Assembly: GCA_039026915.1 (NCBI GenBank)
Contig: JBCCLJ010000003.1
Span: 26,407 to 90,406 of the forward strand
Origin: JBCCLJ01 sp039026915
GTDB taxonomy: Bacteria; Acidobacteriota; Thermoanaerobaculia; Multivoradales; Multivoraceae
DNA length: 64,000 nucleotides
Direction: 5' to 3'
The notes beneath the pieces were generated by a model. The model did no database searches and had not been told where the DNA came from. It was given only the letters and a program-made list of their open reading frames with translations. Position 1 is the stretch's first letter; every line of letters begins with the position of its first letter. The position numbers and the translations under genes were made by a program. Of this stretch, positions 34,253 to 42,299 are shown in pieces.

Positions 34253-35644
34253 ATGCAGTCCTCCCCTCAGGCTCTCGATCGGCGCGCTCACCGACTTGCC
34301 GACACCGTGCGTCGTTTCGTGCGACGCGGCGCCAACCGCAACATTTCGCGGGTCATCGGCAAGGTGCGTCCGGAGGACGTTGCCAAGACGCTCGAGCTGC
34401 TCACACCCTCCGAACAGCTCGAGGTCTTTCTGATCGCGCTGGAGGACTTCGGTGAGGTCGCGGGTGAGGTCCTGCTGGCGCTCGAGCCGAGCACCATGCT
34501 GAGCGTTCTGCAGGAGCTCAGCGCGCAGCAGATCGCGGATCTGCTGAGACCCCTGCAGATGGACGACACGGTCGCTCTGGTCGACGTACTGCCAGAGGAG
34601 CTACGCGAGCAGGTCGTCGGTCTGATGGAGGTCAGCGAGGGCGACGAACTACAGACGCAGCTGACCTATGCCGACGACTCCGCTGGGCGCATCATGAACA
34701 CCGAGTTCTTCGCGCTGAGCGAGGAGACGACGGTGGGGCAGGCGATCTCTCGCCTGCGCGAGCTCGGCGAGGTGGAGATGGTTTTCTACCTCTACGTCGT
34801 CGACGACGAGGGAGACCTCTCGGGCGTGACGTCGCTGCGCCAGCTGCTCCTCACCGATCCGGGCGAGCGCCTCGGCGACATCATGAATCGTTCGGTCATC
34901 CGTGTTCACACGGAGACCGATCAGGAAGAGGTGGCCCAGCTGGCGTCGCGCTACGACCTGCTGGCGATCCCGGTGACCGACGAGATCAACCGCCTCGTGG
35001 GCATCGTCACCGTCGACGACGTCATCGACATCGTTCAGGAGGAGGCCGAAGAGGACTTCTTCAAGATGGTCGGTACGACCGACGACGAGCTGCTCTATCA
35101 GGCCAAGTCCTGGAAGGTGGCCCGCATCCGGCTGCCCTGGATCCTCGTCAACCTGGTCGGCCTCTGCGTCACCGGCCTGCTGATGGAGCTCTTCCAGGTG
35201 CGCCTTCAAGAGGCGCTCTTCCTGATCATGGGAGCTCCCGTGGTCATGGGCATGGGCGGCAACATCGGCGCTCAGACGTCGACGATCGCCGTCCGCGGCA
35301 TTTCGACCGGCCGCCTCTCTCCGGGGTCGGGACGCAACATGGCCTTCGTGCTGCAGCAGGTGCGCGTCGGTCTTCTGCTGGGCCTGGTGTCCGGGCTGCT
35401 GGTCGCTCTCGGCGCCTGGGTGGTCGAACGCAACCCGACCTTCTCGCTGATCGTCGGCGTCTCTCTCGTCGCTGCGATTCTGCTGGCCTCGTTCACGGGC
35501 AGTATCGTGCCGCTCCTTTTCGAACGCTTCGGCGTCGACCCGGCGGTGGCCGCGGGCCCGATGGTGACGACGACGAGCGACATCATGGGGATCGTCGTCT
35601 ACTTCTCACTCGCCTTCGCCATGATCGACTTCCTGCTCGGCTGA
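34253..35644 (+). CDS. mgtE: magnesium transporter MgtE
   Basis: A 463-residue magnesium channel. The cytoplasmic N domain of superhelical repeats (about residues 25-135; LLTPSEQLEVFLIALEDFG and related), two CBS domains (about 140-265, with YADDSAGRIMNTEFFAL and GIVTVDDVIDIVQEEAEEDF), and five C-terminal membrane helices are all present. The pore helix region contains PVVMGMGGNIGAQTSTIAVRG, the strongest family motif. Magnesium bound by the N and CBS domains closes the pore, so regulation is by the ion itself. It is inserted between era and recO, which are adjacent or nearly so in many genomes. Three bases separate it from recO. Confidence 0.96.
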   Translation: MQSSPQALDRRAHRLADTVRRFVRRGANRNISRVIGKVRPEDVAKTLELLTPSEQLEVFLIALEDFGEVAGEVLLALEPSTMLSVLQELSAQQIADLLRPLQMDDTVALVDVLPEELREQVVGLMEVSEGDELQTQLTYADDSAGRIMNTEFFALSEETTVGQAISRLRELGEVEMVFYLYVVDDEGDLSGVTSLRQLLLTDPGERLGDIMNRSVIRVHTETDQEEVAQLASRYDLLAIPVTDEINRLVGIVTVDDVIDIVQEEAEEDFFKMVGTTDDELLYQAKSWKVARIRLPWILVNLVGLCVTGLLMELFQVRLQEALFLIMGAPVVMGMGGNIGAQTSTIAVRGISTGRLSPGSGRNMAFVLQQVRVGLLLGLVSGLLVALGAWVVERNPTFSLIVGVSLVAAILLASFTGSIVPLLFERFGVDPAVAAGPMVTTTSDIMGIVVYFSLAFAMIDFLLG

Positions 35645-35647
35645 GCG

Positions 35648-36427
35648 ATGCGGCTTCTCGATTCCGTCGGCCTCGTCGTCGAGGTGAGCAATCTCGGCGA
35701 TCGCGACCGGATCGTCACGCTGATCACACCGGAGTACGGCAAAGTGCGCGCGGTGGCCAAAGGGGCGCGGACCAAGTACTCGCGCTACGCCGGGCAGCTG
35801 CACCTCTTGGCCCGGCTGCGCTGCGGCTGGTTCGAAAAGGAGAGCTCGGACCTGGCCCGGCTGCGAGAGGTGCATCTCGAACGGCCGGCGACCGGTTTGC
35901 AGAACGAACTCGAAGGGCTTCTGTTGGGCACCTATCTGGCGGAGCAGGCGACGGTCTTCGTGCAGGAGAACGAAGAGAGCCCGCGACTCTTCCGCCTGCT
36001 GGACTCCTGCCTCGACGCTCTCCTCAACGATCGCGTCGACGAAGCGCTCGTCGGTCGCTATTACGAAGCCTGGATGTTGCGACTGGCGGGCATCTTCCCG
36101 CATCCCTCCGAATGCCCCGCCTGCGGACGGGATCTGGACGATCTCGCCGTCCTGCTCGACGGCGTCGACGGTCTGGTGTGCGGTGACTGCGCCCGAGGCC
36201 AATCGGGCCTCAGAGTAGGACCGGGAGTCCTCGGGTTTCTGCGTCGGATCTCGGCACAGCGCGTGCAGGACATCGCCGCTGCGAATCCGCCGGGATCCGA
36301 TCTTCTGGAGCGGGTCGAGGAGCTCACCGCGCGAGTTCGCCGCGAGTTTCTGGGGGAAGAGTTGCGCAGCTATGTCGTTCTGAAGCGAACCCTGGCCGAA
36401 GTTGGGCGGCCCTCGTGCGCTCCGTGA
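35648..36427 (+). CDS. recO: DNA repair protein RecO
   Basis: A 259-residue recombination mediator that loads RecA with RecR in the RecFOR pathway. The N-terminal OB-fold is visible (VGLVVEVSNLGDRDRIVTLIT, then GKVRAVAKGARTKYSRYAG). A helical domain follows, with a zinc finger made by CPAC and CGDC near residues 156-182. ATG 35648 follows mgtE by three bases. The position between era and glyQ matches a common bacterial order, and the finger and length are normal. Confidence 0.93.
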   Translation: MRLLDSVGLVVEVSNLGDRDRIVTLITPEYGKVRAVAKGARTKYSRYAGQLHLLARLRCGWFEKESSDLARLREVHLERPATGLQNELEGLLLGTYLAEQATVFVQENEESPRLFRLLDSCLDALLNDRVDEALVGRYYEAWMLRLAGIFPHPSECPACGRDLDDLAVLLDGVDGLVCGDCARGQSGLRVGPGVLGFLRRISAQRVQDIAAANPPGSDLLERVEELTARVRREFLGEELRSYVVLKRTLAEVGRPSCAP

Positions 36428-36470
36428 GACCCCTCGTGCATCCTCGATCGACGTTGCAAGGAGAGACCTG

Positions 36471-37376
36471 ATGCCCCCGGCAACGATCCAGGAGCTCGCG
36501 TCCCGCGGCACCGACCTGCTCGCTGCGCGAGACTGTACCGTGCTCGGTCCGCCGCGCCACGACCTGGTCGATCCTCTCTTCGAGTCGCAGGCGTACTTTC
36601 GCCTTCTCGGACCGGAGCCCTGGTCCTCCGTGCAGGTGCAGCGTGTTCTGCGTCCGCAGCTCGCCGATTTGGACTCGGAGCACTTTCCCGTGGCCAGCCT
36701 GCGTCTGAGCGCTCTGTTCAAGGAGCCGGACGAGCCGCCGCAGGGGCTGATGCTCGACCTCCTGCGCGCGATGGGCTTCGAGCTCGAACAGAGAGACGTG
36801 CGCTTCGCTGACCAGGCCCGACGCAACGCGGTCCTGGGGCTTCAGGGCGTGGGCTGGAGGCTGCTGATCGACGGCGTCGACAGCGGTTGGCTGTCCTACT
36901 TTCAGCGCGCGGCGAGTCAGGTGCTCGAGCCGGTCACGCTGGCGCTGTCGCTCGACCTGGAGCGACTCGCACTGCTCCAGCAGCGCAGCCTCTCCCTCTA
37001 TGACGTCGACTGGGCCCCGGGGCTCTCCTACGGCGAGGCTCGAGCGGCGGAGGAGGCTGAGCTGTCGAAGCTCTTCGGCGGGCCCGCCCGCGAGGACGCG
37101 GAGGTCGAAGCGCACGTCGACGAGGTCTGCCGGCGCGCCATGGAGCTGCTCGACGACGGCCTCATCCTCGAGGCCTTCGTCCTCGCACACGAAGCGGTCG
37201 TCGGCGCCTGTCGGCGCGGAGCCTCTCTCGAAGAGGCGGCCGCCGCCTGGCAGACACGTGTCGGTGCTGTCGTCGACTTCTGCGCTCGGCGCTGGCTGGA
37301 AGAGCGTCGTCGCGACGGCTTTCCGTTGAGCCCCGACGCTTCACGCAGCGGTGTGATCCGGAGGCTCGGTGTCTGA
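36471..37376 (+). CDS. glyQ: glycyl-tRNA synthetase alpha subunit, strongly diverged
   Basis: A 301-residue protein aligned over its whole length with the bacterial alpha subunit. Kept landmarks are CTVLGPP (residues 22-28), the R44-x2-L-G-P-E-P block, D-V-R-F at 109-112, GWRLLIDG, SYFQRA near 142, and L-E-R-L-A near 163. Nearly invariant positions are lost: the G-A-G-T stretch before LGPEP, the R-R-P-x-D-G-R-Y-G-x-N-P-N-R loop (here only RP at 61-62 remains), and Q-F-Q-V, here R-L-S-A. The A-W-G-L-G-W block is now L-Q-G-V-G-W. These lie in the class II active-site region. The gene has a good AAGGAG site, overlaps glyS by eight bases and sits in the usual recO-glyQ-glyS order. The frame is intact, so it is expressed or recently so; catalytic competence is doubtful. 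Confidence 0.8.
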   Translation: MPPATIQELASRGTDLLAARDCTVLGPPRHDLVDPLFESQAYFRLLGPEPWSSVQVQRVLRPQLADLDSEHFPVASLRLSALFKEPDEPPQGLMLDLLRAMGFELEQRDVRFADQARRNAVLGLQGVGWRLLIDGVDSGWLSYFQRAASQVLEPVTLALSLDLERLALLQQRSLSLYDVDWAPGLSYGEARAAEEAELSKLFGGPAREDAEVEAHVDEVCRRAMELLDDGLILEAFVLAHEAVVGACRRGASLEEAAAAWQTRVGAVVDFCARRWLEERRRDGFPLSPDASRSGVIRRLGV

Positions 37377-39423
37377 GCTGCTTCTCGAGCTGAGGACAGG
37401 AGGTCTGCCGCCGAGCTCGCTCGCCGGTCTGACCCTGCGTCTCAAGAACTCGCTGATCCGTTCGCTGCGGGAGAGCGAGGTCGGTCCGCGACAGTCGTCG
37501 ACCTCCTTCACCGGACGTCGGGTGATGATCCTGCTCCGAGGACTGCCGGACCAGGAGCGCGGCTCGGAGGCGGTGCTCGGCCCGGCCGTGGCCGCCGGGC
37601 TCGACGAGCGCGGGGAGGCGACCCCTGAGCTCCAGGCCTTCCTGGAAGCGCACGGTATCGGCGTCGAAGACCTGCAGACGGAGACGCGCGAGGGTGAGGA
37701 GTTTCTGGTCTGGTACGCACCGACCGGACCGGGGCGTGAGGAGACCATCGCCGCGGCCGTGGCCCAGGGCATCGCCGGCCTCGAACTGCCTGAACCGATG
37801 CGTTGGGGACGCGACCGCGGCCCCTGGTTCCGGCCGATCGAAGGGATCCTGGCGCTGCTCGACGGCGAAACGCTGCCGCTCGAGGTTCTCGGAGTCAAGG
37901 CGACCAACACGACCGTCGGCCATCCGGTCCTGTCACCCAAGGCGGTGCCGGTCCGCAGCGTCGAACACTACGGTCAACTGCTTGCCGAGTTCGGCATCGA
38001 GCCCCGCTTCGCGGATCGCCGATCCGCCTTGCTCGAGAGGTTCGAGACGTTGGCGCGTGACGAGGGCGGCCTGCCTCAGGGCACCGGTCCACTGCTCGAT
38101 CGCCTTGCCGCTGGCTGCGAGTGCCCGACCGGCATTCTGGGACGCTTCGATTCCTCCTTCCTGACTTTGCCCAAGGAGCTTCTGGTGACGGCGCTGGGCG
38201 AGCTTCGTCAGGTGATCGCCGTGCGAAACTCGGAGGGTGAGCTCCTGCCCTGCTTTCTCGCAGTCATCGATCGGCCGGATGACCCGCGAGGACGGATTCG
38301 TTTCGGCTTCGAATGGGCCGTGGGCGGCCTGCTGCGCGGGCTACGTGACCTTCACGACCGGGATCGACTCGTGCCGCTGGCGCAGCGCGTCGGGACCGAT
38401 GCCGCGGAGGAGGTGACCCGACGAGCGGCACGACTGGGACGCCTGGCGTCGTCGCTGGCCCATGACCTGGGCGAATCGTCGGGGGTCAGCCCGGACATCG
38501 TCTCCGAAGCCGCGTCTCTGCTCGACGCGGATCGCTCCACCCACATCGTTCGCGCTCTGCCGACGCTGCGAGGTGTCTACGGCGGCTTGCTGGCGCGAAG
38601 TGAAGGCTATCCGGACAGCGTCTGGCAGGCGATCTACGAATGCGGCCAGGTGCGCGGCGAGACGCTGCCGGAGAGCCAGCCCGGCCGCCTGGTGCTGCTG
38701 GCAGAGCATCTCGACACGCTCGTCTCCCTCGCGGAGCTGGACGAGCTGCCGTCGGTTCCCGAGCGGGCCGGCGTCGACCGCTACGGAGCCCGAGCGCTGT
38801 CTCGTCGGGTCGTGCGAGCTCTGTCGTCGGATTCTCTCGGTCTCGACCTGCACCGGGTCGTGACGCGTGCCATCGCAGCGCGTCCGGAGCTTTCGGGAAG
38901 GGCGCCTGAGCTGGCGCGCTCGCTGTGCCAGCTACTCGATGAGGGGCTGCTGGCGGTCCTCGGTGCCGATGGTTACTCGGAGTCGACGCTGCGGGCCATT
39001 CTCGACAGTCCCGCGGGAGGCCGTCAGGTTTCGACGGTACGGCATCGGGTCTCCGTCCTGCACTCGCTGCGCACGGCTCCCGAGCTGGAGGATCTGGTCA
39101 AAACGGCGACGCGCCTCGTCGATCTGCTGCTCGAATCGACGGAAGCGTCGATCGACGTTCGCATGCTCACCGAAGAGGCGGAGAAGGACCTCTTCGTTCT
39201 GCTGAGCCGTTTGAAGCCGGGCCTCGAGGAGGCGATGTCCGTCGACGACGCCAAGCGCTGGCTCGGTCTGATGTGCGAGCTCAACGACGGCGTCGAGCGT
39301 TTCTTCTCCGAGGTTCTGATCCGGGACGGGATCGACAGTCTGCGCGAGAACCGTTTGGCGCTCATCCAGGCGGTGCACCGTGCCTACAGCACGCCCCTGC
39401 GTCTGGCCGCCCTCGGCGCTTGA
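37369..39423 (+). CDS. glyS: glycyl-tRNA synthetase beta subunit, diverged
   Basis: A 684-residue counterpart of the bacterial beta subunit, which binds and positions tRNA-Gly. It follows the family order: opening LLLELRTGGLPP, the MRWGRDRGPWFRPI block near 143-157, GRFDSSFLTLPKELL near 260, HLDTLV near 445, and a C-terminal ENRLALIQAV that matches the anticodon-binding tail. Several usual signatures are altered. M-x2-H-Q-x-Y-F after the LPKELL block is replaced; G-H-R-F is V-G-H-P-V; R-A-R-L-x-D-A is not seen; and D-P-F-x-L-R-R is D-R-Y-G-A-R. The divergence parallels that of the alpha subunit. It starts at GTG 37369 behind GGAGG, eight bases inside glyQ. The length is close to normal. Confidence 0.8.
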   Translation: MSELLLELRTGGLPPSSLAGLTLRLKNSLIRSLRESEVGPRQSSTSFTGRRVMILLRGLPDQERGSEAVLGPAVAAGLDERGEATPELQAFLEAHGIGVEDLQTETREGEEFLVWYAPTGPGREETIAAAVAQGIAGLELPEPMRWGRDRGPWFRPIEGILALLDGETLPLEVLGVKATNTTVGHPVLSPKAVPVRSVEHYGQLLAEFGIEPRFADRRSALLERFETLARDEGGLPQGTGPLLDRLAAGCECPTGILGRFDSSFLTLPKELLVTALGELRQVIAVRNSEGELLPCFLAVIDRPDDPRGRIRFGFEWAVGGLLRGLRDLHDRDRLVPLAQRVGTDAAEEVTRRAARLGRLASSLAHDLGESSGVSPDIVSEAASLLDADRSTHIVRALPTLRGVYGGLLARSEGYPDSVWQAIYECGQVRGETLPESQPGRLVLLAEHLDTLVSLAELDELPSVPERAGVDRYGARALSRRVVRALSSDSLGLDLHRVVTRAIAARPELSGRAPELARSLCQLLDEGLLAVLGADGYSESTLRAILDSPAGGRQVSTVRHRVSVLHSLRTAPELEDLVKTATRLVDLLLESTEASIDVRMLTEEAEKDLFVLLSRLKPGLEEAMSVDDAKRWLGLMCELNDGVERFFSEVLIRDGIDSLRENRLALIQAVHRAYSTPLRLAALGA

Positions 39424-39432
39424 GCCGACGTC

Positions 39433-39475
39433 GGAGCCGGTCGATTCCACGGCTCCCGGGCGCTGCGTTTCGCAG
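39433..39475 (+). other. two adjacent hairpins between glyS and ppdK
   Basis: GGAGCC (39433-39438) pairs with GGCTCC (39451-39456) across 12 bases, and CTGCG-TTT-CGCAG follows at 39463-39475. No T-tract is present. They could be a weak terminator or the 5' leader of ppdK; there is no T-box signature that I recognise. Confidence 0.3.
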
Positions 39476-39527
39476 GTCTGCGTGCGACAATCACTCGCGG
39501 CCGACACCAGATGCGGAGACAGAGAAG

Positions 39528-42290
39528 ATGACGACAGAAGCGATTCCGGGTGAGAGAAAGTACGTCTACGCCTTTGGCGACGGCGCGGCCGAGGGCAGCG
39601 GCGAGCAGAAGGAGCTGTTGGGCGGAAAGGGAGCCGGCCTGGCCGAGATGAGCCTGCTCGGTATCCCGGTGCCTCCAGGCTTCACGCTGACGACCGACGT
39701 CTGCCGCGCCTACGGCAATACCGGGGGCCAGTATCCCGACGGACTCGGGGATCAGATCGCCGAGCATCTGTCTCGGGTCGAAACGGCTCTCGGCAGCGGC
39801 TTCGGTAGCGCGGAACGACCGCTCCTCTTCTCGGTCCGTTCCGGTGCGGCGATCTCGATGCCGGGCATGATGGACACCATCCTCAACCTCGGTCTCAACG
39901 ACGAAATCGTCGCCGCGGCCTCGGATGAGGAGTCCGGTCGCTTCCTGCGCGACTGCTATCGCCGCCTGCTGACCATGTACGGCGACGTCGTGCTCGGTGT
40001 GCCCTACGAAGACTTCTACGCTGCCGTGCAGGAGGCCGTGGCATCCGCGGGCTGCGACAGCGATCAAGAGCTCTCCATCGAGGCGCTCGACGGGCTCATT
40101 GCTCGAATGAAGGAGATCCTGGCGGAGCACGGTCAGGAATTCCCTCAGGATCCGCAGGAGCAGCTGTGGGGAGCGATCGGCGCCGTCTTCGAGAGCTGGG
40201 ACAACCCTCGGGCGCGCCAGTACCGGCGAATTCAGGACATTCCGGAAGATCTCGGCACCGGCGTCACCGTGCAGGCGATGGTCTTCGGCAATCGAGGAGA
40301 GGATTGCGCGACCGGCGTCGCGTTCACTCGCAACCCATCGACGGGGGAGCTCGAGCTCTACGGCGAGTATCTGCTGAACGCGCAAGGGGAAGATGTCGTC
40401 GCGGGGACCCACACGCCGCGCTCCATTGCTCCGACGGAGGGGGAAGCCGGTCTCGCTGCTCGCTTTCCACAGGCCTACGAGACCCTCGAAGAGGTCTGCG
40501 GGATTCTGGAGCGACACTTCCGCAACATGCAGGATCTCGAGTTCACGATCCAGCATGGCAAGCTGTTCATGCTGCAGACACGGGCCGGCAAACGCAGCGG
40601 TCCCGCGGCCGTGAAGATCGCCGTCGACATGGTGCGTGAGCGGCTCATCGATCGGCGCGAAGCGGTGCGACGCGTCGAGCCCCAACATCTCGTACAGATG
40701 ATGGCACCCGTCTTCGAGCTGGCGGAGCGCCAGCGGGCCGTCGACGAGGGGCGCCTGCTGGCGCAGGGACTCGCCGCCGGGCCGGGAGCCGCGTCCGGAC
40801 GCATCGCTTTCACCGCCGAGCGCGCAGCGGAGATGGCGCAGGAAGGCTCCGTCATCCTGGTGCGCAACGAAACCTCGCCGGAGGACATCGTCGGTATGCA
40901 CGCCTCTTCGGGGATCTTGACGACGCGCGGCGGGATGACGTCACACGCCGCCGTGGTCGCGCGCGGCCTCGGCAAGCCCTGCATCGTCGGCGCTGACGAT
41001 CTGGTCGTGGACGACATGGCGCAGGAGCTCCGCGTCGGTGAGCGCGCGTACGGGGAGGGCGAGTTCCTGTCGATCGACGGCAGCCGCGGCGAGGTGCTTT
41101 CCGGTCTTCTGCGGGCCCACCCCTCCGAGGTCACGACGGCACTCCTCGGCGACGGTTCTCAGCCTCGGAGTGAGGCGGTGGAAGCGTTCGTCCTGCTCTG
41201 CGGCTGGGCCGACCGCGAGCGTCGCCTCGGAGTGCGCGCCAACGCGGATACGCCGGAGGATGCGCAAGTGGCGCGCACCCTGGGTGCTCAGGGCATCGGT
41301 CTATGCCGGACCGAGCACATGTTCTTTCACGAAGAGCGCATTGCCTGGGTGCGCCAGATGATCCTGGCGCGCGACGAAGAGCGGCGCGCGGCGGCGCTCG
41401 AGAAGCTGTTGCCGATGCAGCAAGAGGACTTCGAGGGCATCTTCCGCGCGCTCGCCGGGCTGCCGGTGACGATCCGGTTGCTCGACCCGCCGCTTCATGA
41501 GTTCCTGCCCCACGGCGAGAAGGCGCTGGCGCGCCTCGCGGAGCAGATGGACGAGAGCATCGAAGCCGTTCGTGACGTGGCCGCGGGCCTCGAAGAAACG
41601 AATCCGATGCTCGGCCATCGAGGCTGCCGGCTGGGTCTGACGCATCCCGCGGTTTACGAGATGCAGGTGGAAGCGATCGTTCGGGCGGCCTTGGCCGTCG
41701 CCCGCGAAGGGCTCTCCGTCAGGCCCGAGATCATGATCCCTCTGACCGGAGTCGAGGAGGAAATCGTCCGTCTGCGACAGTTGGTCGTGGACCGCGTCGA
41801 GTCACTTCTCGAAGCAGCGGGCAGTTCGCTCGAGATCCTGGTGGGGACGATGATCGAGGTGCCGAGAGCAGCACTGATGGCGAACCGCATCGCTTTGCAT
41901 TCGGACTTTTTCTCGTTCGGAACAAACGACCTGACGCAGATGACCTACGGCTATTCGCGCGACGACGTCGGGCGATTCCTACCAAGCTACATCGAAGAGG
42001 GGGTCGTCCCCTACGATCCGTTCGAGCGCCTCGACGTCGACGGTGTCGGCCAGCTGGTGGAGATCGCTTCGCGACGCGGGCGCATGGCGAGACCCGATTT
42101 GAAGCTCGGCGTCTGCGGCGAGCACGGCGGTGAGCCCCACTCGATCGAGTTCTTCGAACGTTGCGGTCTCGACTACGTCAGCTGCTCGCCGTATCGGGTG
42201 CCGGTCGCCCGTCTCGCCGCCGCCCGGGCCCGGCTGGCCTTCGGCGCGGGGGGCTTCGCGGAAGGCCTCGACGGCCCGGTTGTTGCCTGA
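39528..42290 (+). CDS. ppdK: pyruvate, phosphate dikinase
   Basis: A 920-residue enzyme interconverting pyruvate, ATP and phosphate with phosphoenolpyruvate, AMP and pyrophosphate. The nucleotide-binding N-terminal domain (LLGGKGAGLAEMSLLGIPVPPGF; SVRSGAAISMPGMMDT), the swivelling phospho-histidine domain with T-R-G-G-M-T-S-H (His473), and the C-terminal PEP/pyruvate barrel (GIGLCRTEHMF, then LGVCGEHGGEPHSIEFF and DYVSCSPYRVP) are complete. ATG 39528 follows GAGACAGAGAAG. It allows gluconeogenesis or pyrophosphate-driven glycolysis. The glyS-ppdK neighbourhood is common in bacteria. MutL follows nine bases after the stop. Confidence 0.97.
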   Translation: MTTEAIPGERKYVYAFGDGAAEGSGEQKELLGGKGAGLAEMSLLGIPVPPGFTLTTDVCRAYGNTGGQYPDGLGDQIAEHLSRVETALGSGFGSAERPLLFSVRSGAAISMPGMMDTILNLGLNDEIVAAASDEESGRFLRDCYRRLLTMYGDVVLGVPYEDFYAAVQEAVASAGCDSDQELSIEALDGLIARMKEILAEHGQEFPQDPQEQLWGAIGAVFESWDNPRARQYRRIQDIPEDLGTGVTVQAMVFGNRGEDCATGVAFTRNPSTGELELYGEYLLNAQGEDVVAGTHTPRSIAPTEGEAGLAARFPQAYETLEEVCGILERHFRNMQDLEFTIQHGKLFMLQTRAGKRSGPAAVKIAVDMVRERLIDRREAVRRVEPQHLVQMMAPVFELAERQRAVDEGRLLAQGLAAGPGAASGRIAFTAERAAEMAQEGSVILVRNETSPEDIVGMHASSGILTTRGGMTSHAAVVARGLGKPCIVGADDLVVDDMAQELRVGERAYGEGEFLSIDGSRGEVLSGLLRAHPSEVTTALLGDGSQPRSEAVEAFVLLCGWADRERRLGVRANADTPEDAQVARTLGAQGIGLCRTEHMFFHEERIAWVRQMILARDEERRAAALEKLLPMQQEDFEGIFRALAGLPVTIRLLDPPLHEFLPHGEKALARLAEQMDESIEAVRDVAAGLEETNPMLGHRGCRLGLTHPAVYEMQVEAIVRAALAVAREGLSVRPEIMIPLTGVEEEIVRLRQLVVDRVESLLEAAGSSLEILVGTMIEVPRAALMANRIALHSDFFSFGTNDLTQMTYGYSRDDVGRFLPSYIEEGVVPYDPFERLDVDGVGQLVEIASRRGRMARPDLKLGVCGEHGGEPHSIEFFERCGLDYVSCSPYRVPVARLAAARARLAFGAGGFAEGLDGPVVA

Positions 42291-42299
42291 GGAGAGCCA

